Made by a program: the position numbers and the translations under genes
Shown: positions 23,533 to 32,469 of the stretch, in pieces
Layout: each line of letters starts with the position of its first letter
How positions within the stretch are numbered: position 1 is the stretch's first letter
DNA from: Microbacterium sp. T2.11-28
GTDB taxonomy: Bacteria > Actinomycetota > Actinomycetes > Actinomycetales > Microbacteriaceae
Direction: 5' to 3'
Assembly: GCF_950097975.1 (NCBI RefSeq)
Contig: NZ_CATNHF010000032.1
Coordinates: forward strand, 62,001 to 126,000
DNA length: 64,000 nt
Notes under the pieces: model-generated
Databases searched by the model: none
What the model was told of the DNA's origin: nothing
Seen by the model: the letters and a program-made list of their open reading frames with translations, nothing else

Positions 23533-26109
23533 ATGATGATCGGTCGCGAACAGGAGCTCATGACCGCCGTCGAGCTGGTGCGTGCGGGCGTCAGCATCGA
23601 CGTCGTCGGGGGACGCGGATCGGGGCGCAGCACCTTCCTCACCGCGCTGCGGACGCGACTGGTCGACGACGACTGGACGGCGGTGCAGGTGCGCGGCGTG
23701 GCGTCGCTGCGCCAGCATCCGCTGGCCGCCCTCCAGCTTGCGGGCCTCGGGCCCACCGCGGCGCCGTCGTCGCGGGGCTCGCTGTTCGAGACCGGCGAAG
23801 CGCTGCGGGCCGCCCTCCGTCAGCCCCGATCCGTGCTGATGATCGACGACTGGGACGACCTGGACGAGTCCTCGTGGGGGATCGTCGAGACCGTGCGTCG
23901 CGCCGCCGGCGTGCCCGTCGTGCTGTCGCGACTCCAGGGGCTCCGCGCCCGGCACACCCCCAGCGGCCTCGCGGCCTCGACGCTGGAGCCGGCGTACGTC
24001 ATCGACATGGTGCCGCTGCGCTTCGAGGCGATGGAGAAGATCCTGGAGACGTACGTCTCGGCCCCGATCGATCCCGGCACCACGAGCAGGATCTTCGCCA
24101 AGTCCGGCGGCAGCATCGGGCTCGCGCTGGGCCTCGTCGACGCGTCGCTGCGCGAGGGCCGCATGGCCCGGCACGACGGCGAGACCTGGACGGCGACGCG
24201 CGACCTGTGGAGCCCGGCGCTGCGGGCGGTGCTCGAAGCGCACCTCGAGAACCTCCCCGAGGACGCGCTGGACACCCTGGAGATCATCGCGATCGTGGGG
24301 GTCGCCGACATCGGCACGGTGCGCAAGCTCGTGGACTGGCGCGCGCTCGAGCTGCTCGAGGAGCGGCGGATGATCCGCTTCATCCGCAGCGGCGAACGCC
24401 ACCTGGTCACGGTCGTCCCGCCGCTGCTGGTCGAGTTCTTCCGGCACGAGCCGCTGACGACGCGGCGCATCCGGCTGACCGACCTCATCACGCAGCGGCT
24501 GGGCACGGCGCCGTCGTCGTCGGCGATCCTCGCCGAGCCGGAGCCCCGCAGCCCGCACAGCGGAGAGCGCGAGGCGATGTTCGCCCGGCTGCTGCAGGAG
24601 CGCGCTCGCGCGCGGCGGATCGTGACGGCCGCCGAGTGGGAGGCCAACCCGTCGCCGGAGACCGCCGTCCGGTACGTCCGCGCCCTGATGCACACCCACA
24701 CGCGTGCGGCGAAGGAGACGATCGCCGACGTGCTGTCGACGACCGATGCGGCGCACGGCGACCCCGCCGGCCGCGCGGACTTCTGGGTGCTGCGGGCGCA
24801 GTGGCTCGCCTACGTGGACGGTGACCTCGACGCGGCGTGCGCCGAGCTGCGGCGCGAGGCGCCCGCGCTCGGGGTGTACGGGCGGATGCTGGACGCGTGC
24901 GAGGTGCGCCTCCACGCCAACCTCGCGACGGTGCCCGCCGATTTCGGCGCGCGGCTGGAGGCGGGCGAGGATCTGCCTCCCGCGGTCCAGCTCGCCCTGC
25001 TCGAGACGCAGATGCTCGTGCTGGTGATCCTCGGCCGCTTCGCCGACGCCCGCCGCGCGTTCGCGTTCGTCGAGGCGCTCGACACCGCGCACGAGGCCTA
25101 CATCCCGCGCGCGCTGATGGGGCTGGTGCTGCTGGGCGAGGGCAGGGGCGAGGAGGCGCTCCAGCTGCTCCACCGCGGGTTCGACGAGTCCCACGGCTAC
25201 CTCGACATTGACGCCGTCCGCGCCTTCGCGGCCGCGGCCTCGCTGTGCCATCTGCTCGCGGGCGACTACGCGGCCGTCGACGAGATGCTCGACGCGGTCT
25301 TCGCGGCGGGCGAGCCCGCCCCCTTCCCCCCGGGACTGCAGCAGTCGCTGCTGGCCAGCGCCGCCGTGCTCGCCGTCCGCCGCGGGCAGGTGGGCGCCGG
25401 GGAGCGGTTCGCGGCCGAGCTGGACGCCATCCGCACCCCCGACGGTCCCCTGCCGGGTCAGTCGCACGCCTGGCCGCGGGTGCAGCTCCTGGCCTTCGAC
25501 GGGCGCACCGCCGAGGCGGGGGAGCTGCTGTGGTCGTCCTCCGAGGTGCTGTGGGGCCGCGGTGCGCGCTTCGCCGCCCTCACCGGCATGCTGGCCGCCG
25601 TCGAGCTCGCCCCGGACCCCGACCGCCTCGCCGTCGTCCGCGCGCATCTCGACGAGCTGCCCGAGGCCGTCACCCTGCGCGCCCACGCCGGGTTCGTGTC
25701 GGCGCTGGTCGACCTCGACCCCGACGCCATGACGGCCGCGGTGCCGGCCCTGCGCAGGGCCGGGCTCACCGGGCTCGCCCTCTCGGCGTGCCAGCTGGCG
25801 GCGGGGTGGTTCGCCGAGTCGGGCTCGTCCGGCGGGCAGCGGCGGGCCGATGATCTCGCGCGGGAGATCCGCGACGCCCACCCCGGCCGGGTCATCGACA
25901 CGGCGCGGTTCCGCGCGACGTCGGTCGTCCTCACCGAGCGCGAGAAGGAAGTCGGCCGGCTCGCCAGCGAAGGCCTGTCGAACCGCGAGATCGCGGCACG
26001 ACTGGTGCTGAGCGTCCGGACGGTGGAGAGCCACATGCACCGCGTGATGCGCAAGCTCGGCATCCGCGACCGTCGCGCGCTGCGACGCCATCACGCCGCG
26101 CTCGCCTGA
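23533..26109 (+). CDS. large LuxR-family transcriptional regulator with degenerate P-loop
   Basis: Regulator of 858 residues: N-terminal STAND/AAA-like NTPase, TPR-like helical middle, C-terminal LuxR helix-turn-helix (LTEREKEVGRLASEGLSNRE ... SVRTVESHMHRVMRKLG). Walker B is VLMIDDWDDLD. Walker A reads GGRGSGRST (about residues 26-34) with Arg where Lys is expected, so ATP hydrolysis or binding may be altered. GGGAG precedes the ATGs at 23533 and 23536; an in-frame ATG at 23485 is possible. It lies directly upstream of the pilin-sortase genes in the same direction and is the obvious candidate for their regulator. Confidence 0.9.
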   Translation: MMIGREQELMTAVELVRAGVSIDVVGGRGSGRSTFLTALRTRLVDDDWTAVQVRGVASLRQHPLAALQLAGLGPTAAPSSRGSLFETGEALRAALRQPRSVLMIDDWDDLDESSWGIVETVRRAAGVPVVLSRLQGLRARHTPSGLAASTLEPAYVIDMVPLRFEAMEKILETYVSAPIDPGTTSRIFAKSGGSIGLALGLVDASLREGRMARHDGETWTATRDLWSPALRAVLEAHLENLPEDALDTLEIIAIVGVADIGTVRKLVDWRALELLEERRMIRFIRSGERHLVTVVPPLLVEFFRHEPLTTRRIRLTDLITQRLGTAPSSSAILAEPEPRSPHSGEREAMFARLLQERARARRIVTAAEWEANPSPETAVRYVRALMHTHTRAAKETIADVLSTTDAAHGDPAGRADFWVLRAQWLAYVDGDLDAACAELRREAPALGVYGRMLDACEVRLHANLATVPADFGARLEAGEDLPPAVQLALLETQMLVLVILGRFADARRAFAFVEALDTAHEAYIPRALMGLVLLGEGRGEEALQLLHRGFDESHGYLDIDAVRAFAAAASLCHLLAGDYAAVDEMLDAVFAAGEPAPFPPGLQQSLLASAAVLAVRRGQVGAGERFAAELDAIRTPDGPLPGQSHAWPRVQLLAFDGRTAEAGELLWSSSEVLWGRGARFAALTGMLAAVELAPDPDRLAVVRAHLDELPEAVTLRAHAGFVSALVDLDPDAMTAAVPALRRAGLTGLALSACQLAAGWFAESGSSGGQRRADDLAREIRDAHPGRVIDTARFRATSVVLTEREKEVGRLASEGLSNREIAARLVLSVRTVESHMHRVMRKLGIRDRRALRRHHAALA

Positions 26110-26600
26110 CGCGCCGCTCCCTGGCTGGGTGCGGGAGGCGGGGCACCCCGCGGCGCCCGGACTACGCACATCGGCGGGATGACGGCGGTTCCGGTGCGCC
26201 GCGGATACCGATAATCGCCGCGCGGACTACGCAAGCGGTGTTCTCACGGCCGGTGGCGCTGCGCGCGGACCCTAGCTTTGTGGAGTTGCGACCGGGGGGT
26301 CGCGACAGGCCGCGCCCCACCCCCAATGGGCGCCGGGATCGTACGACTCGTCGGCGATCCGCCGCCTCCTCGCGCTTCGGTACCCCCGCGCGAGGGGGCG
26401 GCCTCCACGCCGGGCGGGCCCGCGAGATCTTTTTCCGGCCCGGGCGTCACGATCGCGCATCCGCGCAGTCCTGATCTGTGCACGACATCGTCGGCGAGCC
26501 GTACCGCCTCCATCCCGAGGAGGGGTCAGCGGCTCGGCCGGCCCCCACGGGCCCCGGGGTCCGCTTGCGCGATCGCGCACGAGAAACGAACGGAAATCAC
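26110..26600 (+). promoter_or_regulatory. pilin promoter region with LuxR-box candidates and long leader
   Basis: A tight hairpin GCGGGGCACCCCGC follows the regulator (26138-26151). Two identical CGGACTACGCA boxes lie at 26158-26168 and 26223-26233. A -10-like TAGCTT is at 26273-26278, which would leave a leader of about 315 bases. Inside the leader are GCGGGCCCGC followed by a T run (about 26414-26434, attenuator-like) and a perfect palindrome TGCGCGATCGCGCA at 26566-26579 just before the pilin ribosome binding site. Box and promoter calls are inference. Confidence 0.45.
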
Positions 26601-28811
26601 ATGAGCCAGCGCTCCCGCCGCCTGACGCCGCGTCCGCGCCCCGCGCGCACCGGCCGGGGCCGCATCGCCCGACTCCTCGGCATCGCCGTGGTCGCCGCGG
26701 CCCTCACCGCGCCCTCGTCGCTCGTCGCCTCCGCGACGGTGCCGGGCACGCCGGGCACGCCCCAGGCGGGAACGCCGGTCTACACCGAGGACTTCTCGAA
26801 CCAGAACGCCGCCGTCAACGCCATCGACATCCGCACCTACACGGGCGGCGCCGCGGCGGCCAACTCCAGCTACACCGCCGACGCGCAGTGGACGCCCGCC
26901 GGCAACCAGTGCAACGGCTGGATCATGCGCAGCACGACGCTGCTGCCGCTCACCGACCTCGGATGCGCGCGCAACCAGCCCGACGGCTGGCAGCAGCTGC
27001 GCGACATGGCGGTGGCGCTCGGTCTCGCGCAGGGCATGACCCCGGCGCAGGCGGCGGCCAACCAGGTGCTCACCGAGTACACGAACGCCGCCGTCGGCAC
27101 GATCGCCGCGGGCGTGGAGTTCCAGACGCGCAACACCATCACCGGCACGGGGGGCCACTACTACGCGGTCTCGGCGTACTTCGCCGCCACCAGCTGCCCC
27201 GCGGTGGGCGGCACGACGCAGCCGCGCGAGCGGTTCTCGCTGATCGTGAACGGCACTCCGGTGGTGCTGAGCTCGAACCTCAACCCCTGCACCAACTCGA
27301 CCGACTGGGGCCCGCAAGTGACGAAGCTGCAGTCGGCGGCGTACATGGTGCCCGTCGGGACGACGGCCAACCTCGGGCTGTCGCTCTACAACGCGCAGAC
27401 CAGCGGGTCGGGCAACGACGTGGCGTTCGACCTCCCGCAGATCGTGGACGTCACCCCGCAGCTCGACAAGGCGTTCAGCCCGACGGTGATCCGCAACGGC
27501 GGCACCTCGACGATGACGCTCACGGTGACCAACACCTCCGACCTGATGGCCAAGACGGACTGGTTCATCACCGACGCCCTGCCGACCGACCTGCGGATCG
27601 CGGCATCGCCCAACGTCGGCGGCACCTGCATCCAGCGTGCCGGTGCGGCGTATGCGGTCAGCGCGCCGGCCGGCGGCACGACCGTCTCGGTGACCGGCGG
27701 CGACCTCGCGCTCAATCAGGCGTCCTGCACGATCACGGTCGACGTGACCTCCGCCGTCAACGGCACCTACGTCAACGGCCCGGCCAACATCACCACCAAC
27801 CTCAACCCGCCGGCCAACGCGTCGCTCGAGGTCATCCAGCCGTCGATCGACATCGTGAAGACCATCACCGCGGTCAACGGGGTCCCCGTCGTCGCCGACG
27901 ACCCGGCCGTCAAGCTCTACACCGAGGTCGGGGACGTCATCACGTACTCCTTCGTCGCCACCAACACGACGCCGAAGGCGCCCACCAACACGACGCTCAA
28001 CACCAATCTCACGAACGTGACGATCTCCGAGGCCTCCTTCTCGGGCGTCGGCGACATGAGCGCCTTCAGCTGCACCCCCGCGCAGGGCGCGACCCTCGCC
28101 AGCGGCGCCCAGATGACCTGCACCGCCACCTACACGGTGCAGCAGGGCGACCTGGACGCCGAGCGGCTGACGAACGTCGCGCGCGCCACCGGCACTCCCG
28201 CCGTGGGGCCGAACGTGACCGACACCGACGACGAGATCATCCCCGCCGTGCAGTCGCCGGAGCTGCTGCTGGAGAAGTCGGCGTCGGTCGAGGACGTCGA
28301 CGGCGACGGCGTGATCACCAAGTGGGGCGACCTCACGATCGAGAAGGTCGACGAGGCCGGCGCGCCGCTGACCGGTGCGGTGTTCTCCGTGTACCCGACC
28401 GAGCAGGACGCGATCGACGGCACCAACGCGATCGTCCTGGACGGCGCGACCGAGTTCACGGTCGCCGCAGACGGCACGGTCACCCTCAGCGGCCTGCGCT
28501 ACTCGGACTGGGCCGACGGTGCCGCCGTCGCCCCGGGCCAGGACGGCTACCAGACCTACTGGCTCGCCGAGATCGTCGCGCCCGACGGCTTCGAGCTGCT
28601 CGCCGAGCCCATCGAGTTCACGATCACGGCGGCGACCACCGCCGCGGGCGTCGACCTCGAGGTCGTGAACGTGCCGAGCAACGCCGGCTTCGAGCTGCCC
28701 AACACCGGTGGCGCCGGAACGACGCTCTTCTGGCTGGGCGGCGGCATGCTGCTCGCCGGTGCGGTGTTCCTCGCCGTCTACTCCCGTCGCAAGGCCCACG
28801 CCGACGCGTGA
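26601..28811 (+). CDS. LPXTG-anchored pilin/adhesin-like surface protein
   Basis: Secreted protein of 736 residues. Signal peptide about 1-46 (RIARLLGIAVVAAALTAPSS). Residues 50-290 form an N-terminal adhesin-like region with paired cysteines. DUF11-like beta domains follow (LDKAFSPTVIRNGGTSTMTL, and IVKTITAVNG ... VGDVITYSFVATN). A SpaA/prealbumin-like isopeptide domain covers about 574-690 (DLTIEKVDEAGAPLTGAVFS; Glu in YWLAEIVAPDGFEL). The sorting signal is LPNTG at 699-703, then a hydrophobic helix and RRK tail. The segment ELLLEKSASVEDVDGDGVIT (about 553-572) looks like the start of another DUF11 repeat that is cut off and fused to the SpaA domain. Downstream sortases should anchor or polymerise it. 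Confidence 0.92.
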   Translation: MSQRSRRLTPRPRPARTGRGRIARLLGIAVVAAALTAPSSLVASATVPGTPGTPQAGTPVYTEDFSNQNAAVNAIDIRTYTGGAAAANSSYTADAQWTPAGNQCNGWIMRSTTLLPLTDLGCARNQPDGWQQLRDMAVALGLAQGMTPAQAAANQVLTEYTNAAVGTIAAGVEFQTRNTITGTGGHYYAVSAYFAATSCPAVGGTTQPRERFSLIVNGTPVVLSSNLNPCTNSTDWGPQVTKLQSAAYMVPVGTTANLGLSLYNAQTSGSGNDVAFDLPQIVDVTPQLDKAFSPTVIRNGGTSTMTLTVTNTSDLMAKTDWFITDALPTDLRIAASPNVGGTCIQRAGAAYAVSAPAGGTTVSVTGGDLALNQASCTITVDVTSAVNGTYVNGPANITTNLNPPANASLEVIQPSIDIVKTITAVNGVPVVADDPAVKLYTEVGDVITYSFVATNTTPKAPTNTTLNTNLTNVTISEASFSGVGDMSAFSCTPAQGATLASGAQMTCTATYTVQQGDLDAERLTNVARATGTPAVGPNVTDTDDEIIPAVQSPELLLEKSASVEDVDGDGVITKWGDLTIEKVDEAGAPLTGAVFSVYPTEQDAIDGTNAIVLDGATEFTVAADGTVTLSGLRYSDWADGAAVAPGQDGYQTYWLAEIVAPDGFELLAEPIEFTITAATTAAGVDLEVVNVPSNAGFELPNTGGAGTTLFWLGGGMLLAGAVFLAVYSRRKAHADA

Positions 28812-28903
28812 CATCCGAGTGACCCGCCGTGCGGGGGAGGCGACGACGTCCCTCCTCCGCACGGTCCATTCCCCCCACCCCCTCGCCGAACCAGGACACC
28901 CGC

Positions 28904-29815
28904 ATGACCCTCCTCGAACTCCCCGAGCCCGCCGCCGCGGTCCGGCGCGACCCGCGTGCGCGCCCGAAGCGACGGTGGGGAGGGACGCAGACGATCGTCG
29001 TGATCGTCGCCGCGCTGGGCGCCGCCGTCCTCGTCTATCCGATGGCGGCGAGCTGGTTCTCGGCGTGGAAGCACGACACCGAGGTCGACGGCTACGTCCA
29101 GACGGTCGAGTCGGTTCCGGACCGCGAGCTCGAGGTGCTGCGCGACGCGGCGCGCGAGTACAACGAGGTCCTGCCCTCCGGCCCCCTCCGCGACCCCTAT
29201 GCGCTGGGCGCGGACGGCCGGCAGGCCGAGGTCGGCCTCGGCGCGGACGCGTACGCCCGGCTGCTGCGCGTGCCCGGGGTCGAGGCGATGTCGCGCGTGC
29301 GCATCCCGTCGATCGACGTGGACCTGCCGATCTTCCACGGCACCGAGGAGGGCATGCTCTCCCGCGGCGTGGGACACCTCTACGGCTCCTCGCTCCCGGT
29401 CGGGGGCAGCGGCACCCACACGGTGCTCGCGGGGCACACCGGCTTCGTGCAGGCGACCCTCTTCGACCACATCGCCGAGCTGCGCGAGGGTGATCTCATC
29501 GTGCTCACGACCCTCGGCGAGGACCTCTACTACGAGGTCGACCAGTCGATCGTGGTCCTTCCCGACGAGACCGAGGCGCTCCGTCAAGAGGCCGGCCGCG
29601 ACTACGTGACCCTGGTGACGTGCACGCCGACCGGCGTCAACACGCACCGGCTCCTCGTGCGCGCCGAGCGCGTGGACGCTCCTGCCGAGAGCGAGACGCG
29701 CTCGGTCCTCGCCGACGACACGGGGGCCGCGGGCTTCCCGTGGTGGGCCCTCATCCTGGTCGGGGTCCCCGCGCTGGCCGCCTTCGCGGTGACGCCGCGG
29801 CGCCGTCGCCGATGA
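28904..29815 (+). CDS. class C-like sortase
   Basis: Transpeptidase of 303 residues. N-terminal membrane helix (about 28-47), catalytic H178 (LAGHTGF), C240 (TLVTCTPTG) and R249 (THRLLVR), and a C-terminal membrane helix (about 272-292) with an RRRRR tail: the two-helix layout of pilus-assembling class C sortases. It should cleave the LPNTG signal of the neighbour and form isopeptide links. AGGA at eight bases precedes ATG 28904. Its stop overlaps the next gene. Confidence 0.93.
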   Translation: MTLLELPEPAAAVRRDPRARPKRRWGGTQTIVVIVAALGAAVLVYPMAASWFSAWKHDTEVDGYVQTVESVPDRELEVLRDAAREYNEVLPSGPLRDPYALGADGRQAEVGLGADAYARLLRVPGVEAMSRVRIPSIDVDLPIFHGTEEGMLSRGVGHLYGSSLPVGGSGTHTVLAGHTGFVQATLFDHIAELREGDLIVLTTLGEDLYYEVDQSIVVLPDETEALRQEAGRDYVTLVTCTPTGVNTHRLLVRAERVDAPAESETRSVLADDTGAAGFPWWALILVGVPALAAFAVTPRRRRR

Positions 29816-30369
29816 GCGCCGCCGACGAGACAGGTCTGCCGATGCGCAGCCGCCGCGGCGGCCGCGTGCTGCTGGTCATCAGCGTCGTCCTGGTGGTGCT
29901 CGGCCTCGTCTTCTCCCTCGCATCGGCGTTCGCCCCCGAGGCGGTGGACCGGGTGACCGGTGAGGCGAAGGTGACGATCACCACGCAGCTGCGGAACCTC
30001 TTCGCCCCCGACGATCTGCCCGTGATCCGCCTCGGAGACGAGGGGCAGATCCGCGACCTCGACGACTGCGACGGCACCTTCACCGAGATGGTGAGCTACC
30101 GCCTCGACGGGGTGCCCCCGCTCTACGCGGCGCACAACTTCTGCGGCGGCGATGCCATCCTCGGCTGGGACATCGGCGAGCGCGTGCGCGTGGAGGGGTC
30201 GGACACCGTCTACGAGGTCGTCGAGGAGCGTCGCACCGTGAAGTGGGCCGACGCCCACCTTCTGCAGGGGATGCAAGGGGAGTTCCTGCTCCAGACCTGC
30301 TTCTACGGGCAGAACCTCATGCGCTTCGTCGGCCTCGCGCCGGTGGACGCCCGCGCCCTCGGGCGGTGA
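29812..30369 (+). CDS. miniature sortase-like membrane protein
   Basis: Protein of 185 residues with one N-terminal membrane helix (about 19-41). The extracytoplasmic part keeps the sortase landmarks in order: AAHNFCGG with H108, a GD-like turn (WDIGERVRVEG), YEVVEERRTV, and LLQTCFYG with C163 followed by R171 (MRFVGLAP). The Cys-Arg spacing of 8 is one less than in the neighbour. Overall it is 100 or more residues shorter than usual sortases. ATG overlaps the upstream sortase stop (ATGA). Either a divergent housekeeping-type sortase dedicated to this pilus or an assembly factor derived from one; the family is not one I can name. Confidence 0.75.
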   Translation: MSAADETGLPMRSRRGGRVLLVISVVLVVLGLVFSLASAFAPEAVDRVTGEAKVTITTQLRNLFAPDDLPVIRLGDEGQIRDLDDCDGTFTEMVSYRLDGVPPLYAAHNFCGGDAILGWDIGERVRVEGSDTVYEVVEERRTVKWADAHLLQGMQGEFLLQTCFYGQNLMRFVGLAPVDARALGR

Positions 30370-30388
30370 CCGTGCCGCGGTCGCCGGG

Positions 30389-31066
30389 TCAGTCGTGCTC
30401 GGCTGCGCCCGCGCCGGAGTCCGGCGCAGGGATCTCCAGCAGGTGCAGGAAATCCTCGAAGAGCCCCACCATGTCGACCTGGTCGGGGTCCAGCAGCCAC
30501 TGCAGCTGCAGCCCGTCCATCATCGCGGTCACCAGCTGACCCACCCGGCGGGGGTCGAGGTCGGTGCGGAGCTGGCCGTCTTCCTGTAGGCGCGCGAACG
30601 CCTGATCGTCCTGATGGCGCAGATGCCGGTAGCGCTCGCGGAACGACTCGTGCGCGGGGTGCTGCGGATCGGTCGCCTCGGCGGACAGCACGACGTGGAG
30701 CGCCACCAGCCCGGGGGAGTGGGCGTTGCGCGCCACCTGATCCCGCATGGTGTCGACGAACGCCACACCGGACGCCTCCGACTCCTCGCGGCGCTCGCGG
30801 TCGCGCTCGTCGCGCTCGGCGATGGTCGCCGCCAGCAGCCCCGTCTTCGACCCGAAGTGGTGGAGCAGCCCGGCATCAGAGATGCCGACCCGGCGGGCGA
30901 TCTCGCGCAGCGACGTGCCCCGGTAGCCCTGTTCGCCGAACACCTCCACCGCAGCCGAGAGGATCCGCTTGCGGCGCACGTCGCCGCGCACGCGGCGCAG
31001 GTCGGTGCGGGCCGCGGGCACCGAGGCCGGCGGCGCGCCGTCGGCTCGGAGGTCGTCGTCGCTCAT
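30389..31066 (-). CDS. TetR family regulator of the sugar ABC/GH1 unit
   Basis: Protein of 225 residues. TetR helix-turn-helix at about 30-78 (RILSAAVEVFGEQGYRGTSL, then LLHHFGSKTGLLAA), helical ligand domain after it. Divergent from the sugar transporter at 31184; a strong palindrome lies in between. It is a paralogue of the TetR at 36747-37349 (shared SAEATxPxH stretch). TetR control of a sugar transporter is less usual than LacI control. Confidence 0.9.
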   Translation of the reverse strand: MSDDDLRADGAPPASVPAARTDLRRVRGDVRRKRILSAAVEVFGEQGYRGTSLREIARRVGISDAGLLHHFGSKTGLLAATIAERDERDRERREESEASGVAFVDTMRDQVARNAHSPGLVALHVVLSAEATDPQHPAHESFRERYRHLRHQDDQAFARLQEDGQLRTDLDPRRVGQLVTAMMDGLQLQWLLDPDQVDMVGLFEDFLHLLEIPAPDSGAGAAEHD

Positions 31067-31108
31067 TCGCTACTCCCTTGCAGGCGATTCGGTCTCAGTC
31101 TATGCTGA

Positions 31109-31138
31109 ACAAACTAAGCAAGCAGTTGCTAGGTTTGT
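31109..31138 (+). promoter_or_regulatory. TetR operator palindrome
   Basis: ACAAACTAAGCAA, spacer GCAG, TTGCTAGGTTTGT: arms match at 11 of 13 positions. It lies between the divergent TetR gene (start 31066) and the ABC operon (start 31184), the place for an operator that controls both. Confidence 0.7.
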
Positions 31139-31183
31139 TTCCGAATCACGGAGACGTGTTCCAGGCTCAACGAGGAGAAGACC

Positions 31184-32464
31184 ATGAAGATGGCACGCAA
31201 GGCGGTCGCGCTCGGCGCGATCGGCATCGTCGGAGTGCTCGCGCTGGCGGGCTGCGGCCGCACGGACGAGACGCCCACCGGTGAGGGGCCGTCGACGGCA
31301 GCCATCGACGACGCGCCCGCCACGGGCGAGATCACCATCTGGGCGATGGGCGAAGAGGGCGAGAACCTCGGCGGATTCGCCGACGCGTTCATCGAGGACA
31401 ACCCCGACGCCACGGTCACGGTGACCTCGATCCCGTGGGCCGACGTGATGACCAAGTACCAGACCGCGGTGGCGGCCGGGACCGTGCCGGACGCCATCAT
31501 GATCGGCTCCTCGCTGCTCCCGTCGATGGTGGCGGCCGGGGGCCTGGCCCCGGTTCCCGACGGCGTGGTCGACACCGCGACGCTCAACGAGACAGCGGCC
31601 GAGTCGACCACCGTCGAGGGCGTCTCGTACGCCGTGCCGTGGTACGTCGAGACCCGCGTGCTGTACTACCGCAGCGATCTCGCCGATGCTGCCGGCATGT
31701 CCGCCCCCACGTCGTGGGAGGAGCTCACCGCGTTCGCCGAGGGCTTCAAGGCCGAAGGTGCGCAGTACGGCCTGCAGCTGCCGATGGGCGACGCCGAGGA
31801 CTCGACGCAGGTCGTCCTCCCCTTCTACGCCCAGGCCGGCGGCCAGGTGCTCAACGAGGCCGGCGACGCGTACGCGTGGGACCACGACGCGCTCGTGGCG
31901 GCCCTCGAGTACTACGGCTCGTTCTTCACCGACGGCCTCGCGCCGCTGTCGGGCTACGGCGACTCGCAGACGGCCGCCTTCACGGACGGCTCCAACCCCG
32001 CGTTCATCTCCGGGCCGTGGATGGTGTCGGTGCTGGCCGACATGAAGGATGCCGACTGGGTCGCCGAGAACGTCGCGACGGTGCCGGTGCCCGCCGGCTC
32101 CGCGAACAACGACTCCTACCTCGGCGGCGGCCACCTGGGCGTCTTCGCCGACGCGAAGAACGCCGACGGCGCGTGGAAGCTCGTCCGCTGGCTCGCCGAG
32201 GCCGACACCCAGGAGGCCTGGTTCGAGCTCACGAGCGGCCTGCCGGCCGTGACCTCCGCGCTCGACGGCTTCACCTCCGACCCGCGCGTGTCGGTCCTCA
32301 ACGACCAGCTGCAGAACACCGTCGCCCCGCCGTCGGTTCCCAGCTGGGACGAGATGTCGGCCTTCATCGAGACCGAGGCCGAGAAGGTGGCCAACGGCTC
32401 GAGCGCCGAGGACGCCGCCACGGCGATCGAGGCGAAGGCCGAGTCCCTCGGGACGGGCTGGTAA
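31184..32464 (+). CDS. sugar ABC transporter substrate-binding lipoprotein
   Basis: Extracellular solute-binding protein family 1, 426 residues. Lipoprotein signal with lipobox LALAGC (C24), then the two-lobed binding fold (EITIWAMGEEGENLGGFADA ... ). Start at 31184 follows GAGGAGAAG. First gene of an operon with two permeases and a GH1 glycosidase, so the ligand is probably a beta-glucoside or oligosaccharide. No ATPase is encoded; a shared MsmK/MsiK-type ATPase elsewhere is expected, as in many actinobacteria. Confidence 0.93.
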   Translation: MKMARKAVALGAIGIVGVLALAGCGRTDETPTGEGPSTAAIDDAPATGEITIWAMGEEGENLGGFADAFIEDNPDATVTVTSIPWADVMTKYQTAVAAGTVPDAIMIGSSLLPSMVAAGGLAPVPDGVVDTATLNETAAESTTVEGVSYAVPWYVETRVLYYRSDLADAAGMSAPTSWEELTAFAEGFKAEGAQYGLQLPMGDAEDSTQVVLPFYAQAGGQVLNEAGDAYAWDHDALVAALEYYGSFFTDGLAPLSGYGDSQTAAFTDGSNPAFISGPWMVSVLADMKDADWVAENVATVPVPAGSANNDSYLGGGHLGVFADAKNADGAWKLVRWLAEADTQEAWFELTSGLPAVTSALDGFTSDPRVSVLNDQLQNTVAPPSVPSWDEMSAFIETEAEKVANGSSAEDAATAIEAKAESLGTGW

Positions 32465-32469
32465 CCATC

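Noticed and set aside
23503..26169. Very long open frame antisense to the LuxR-type regulator
   Set aside because: High GC keeps the opposite strand free of stops; composition is Arg/Pro/Gly-rich, with no ribosome binding site or family pattern.
26526..28862. Long open frame antisense to the pilin gene
   Set aside because: Same high-GC artefact; the plus strand has signal peptide, domains and LPNTG.
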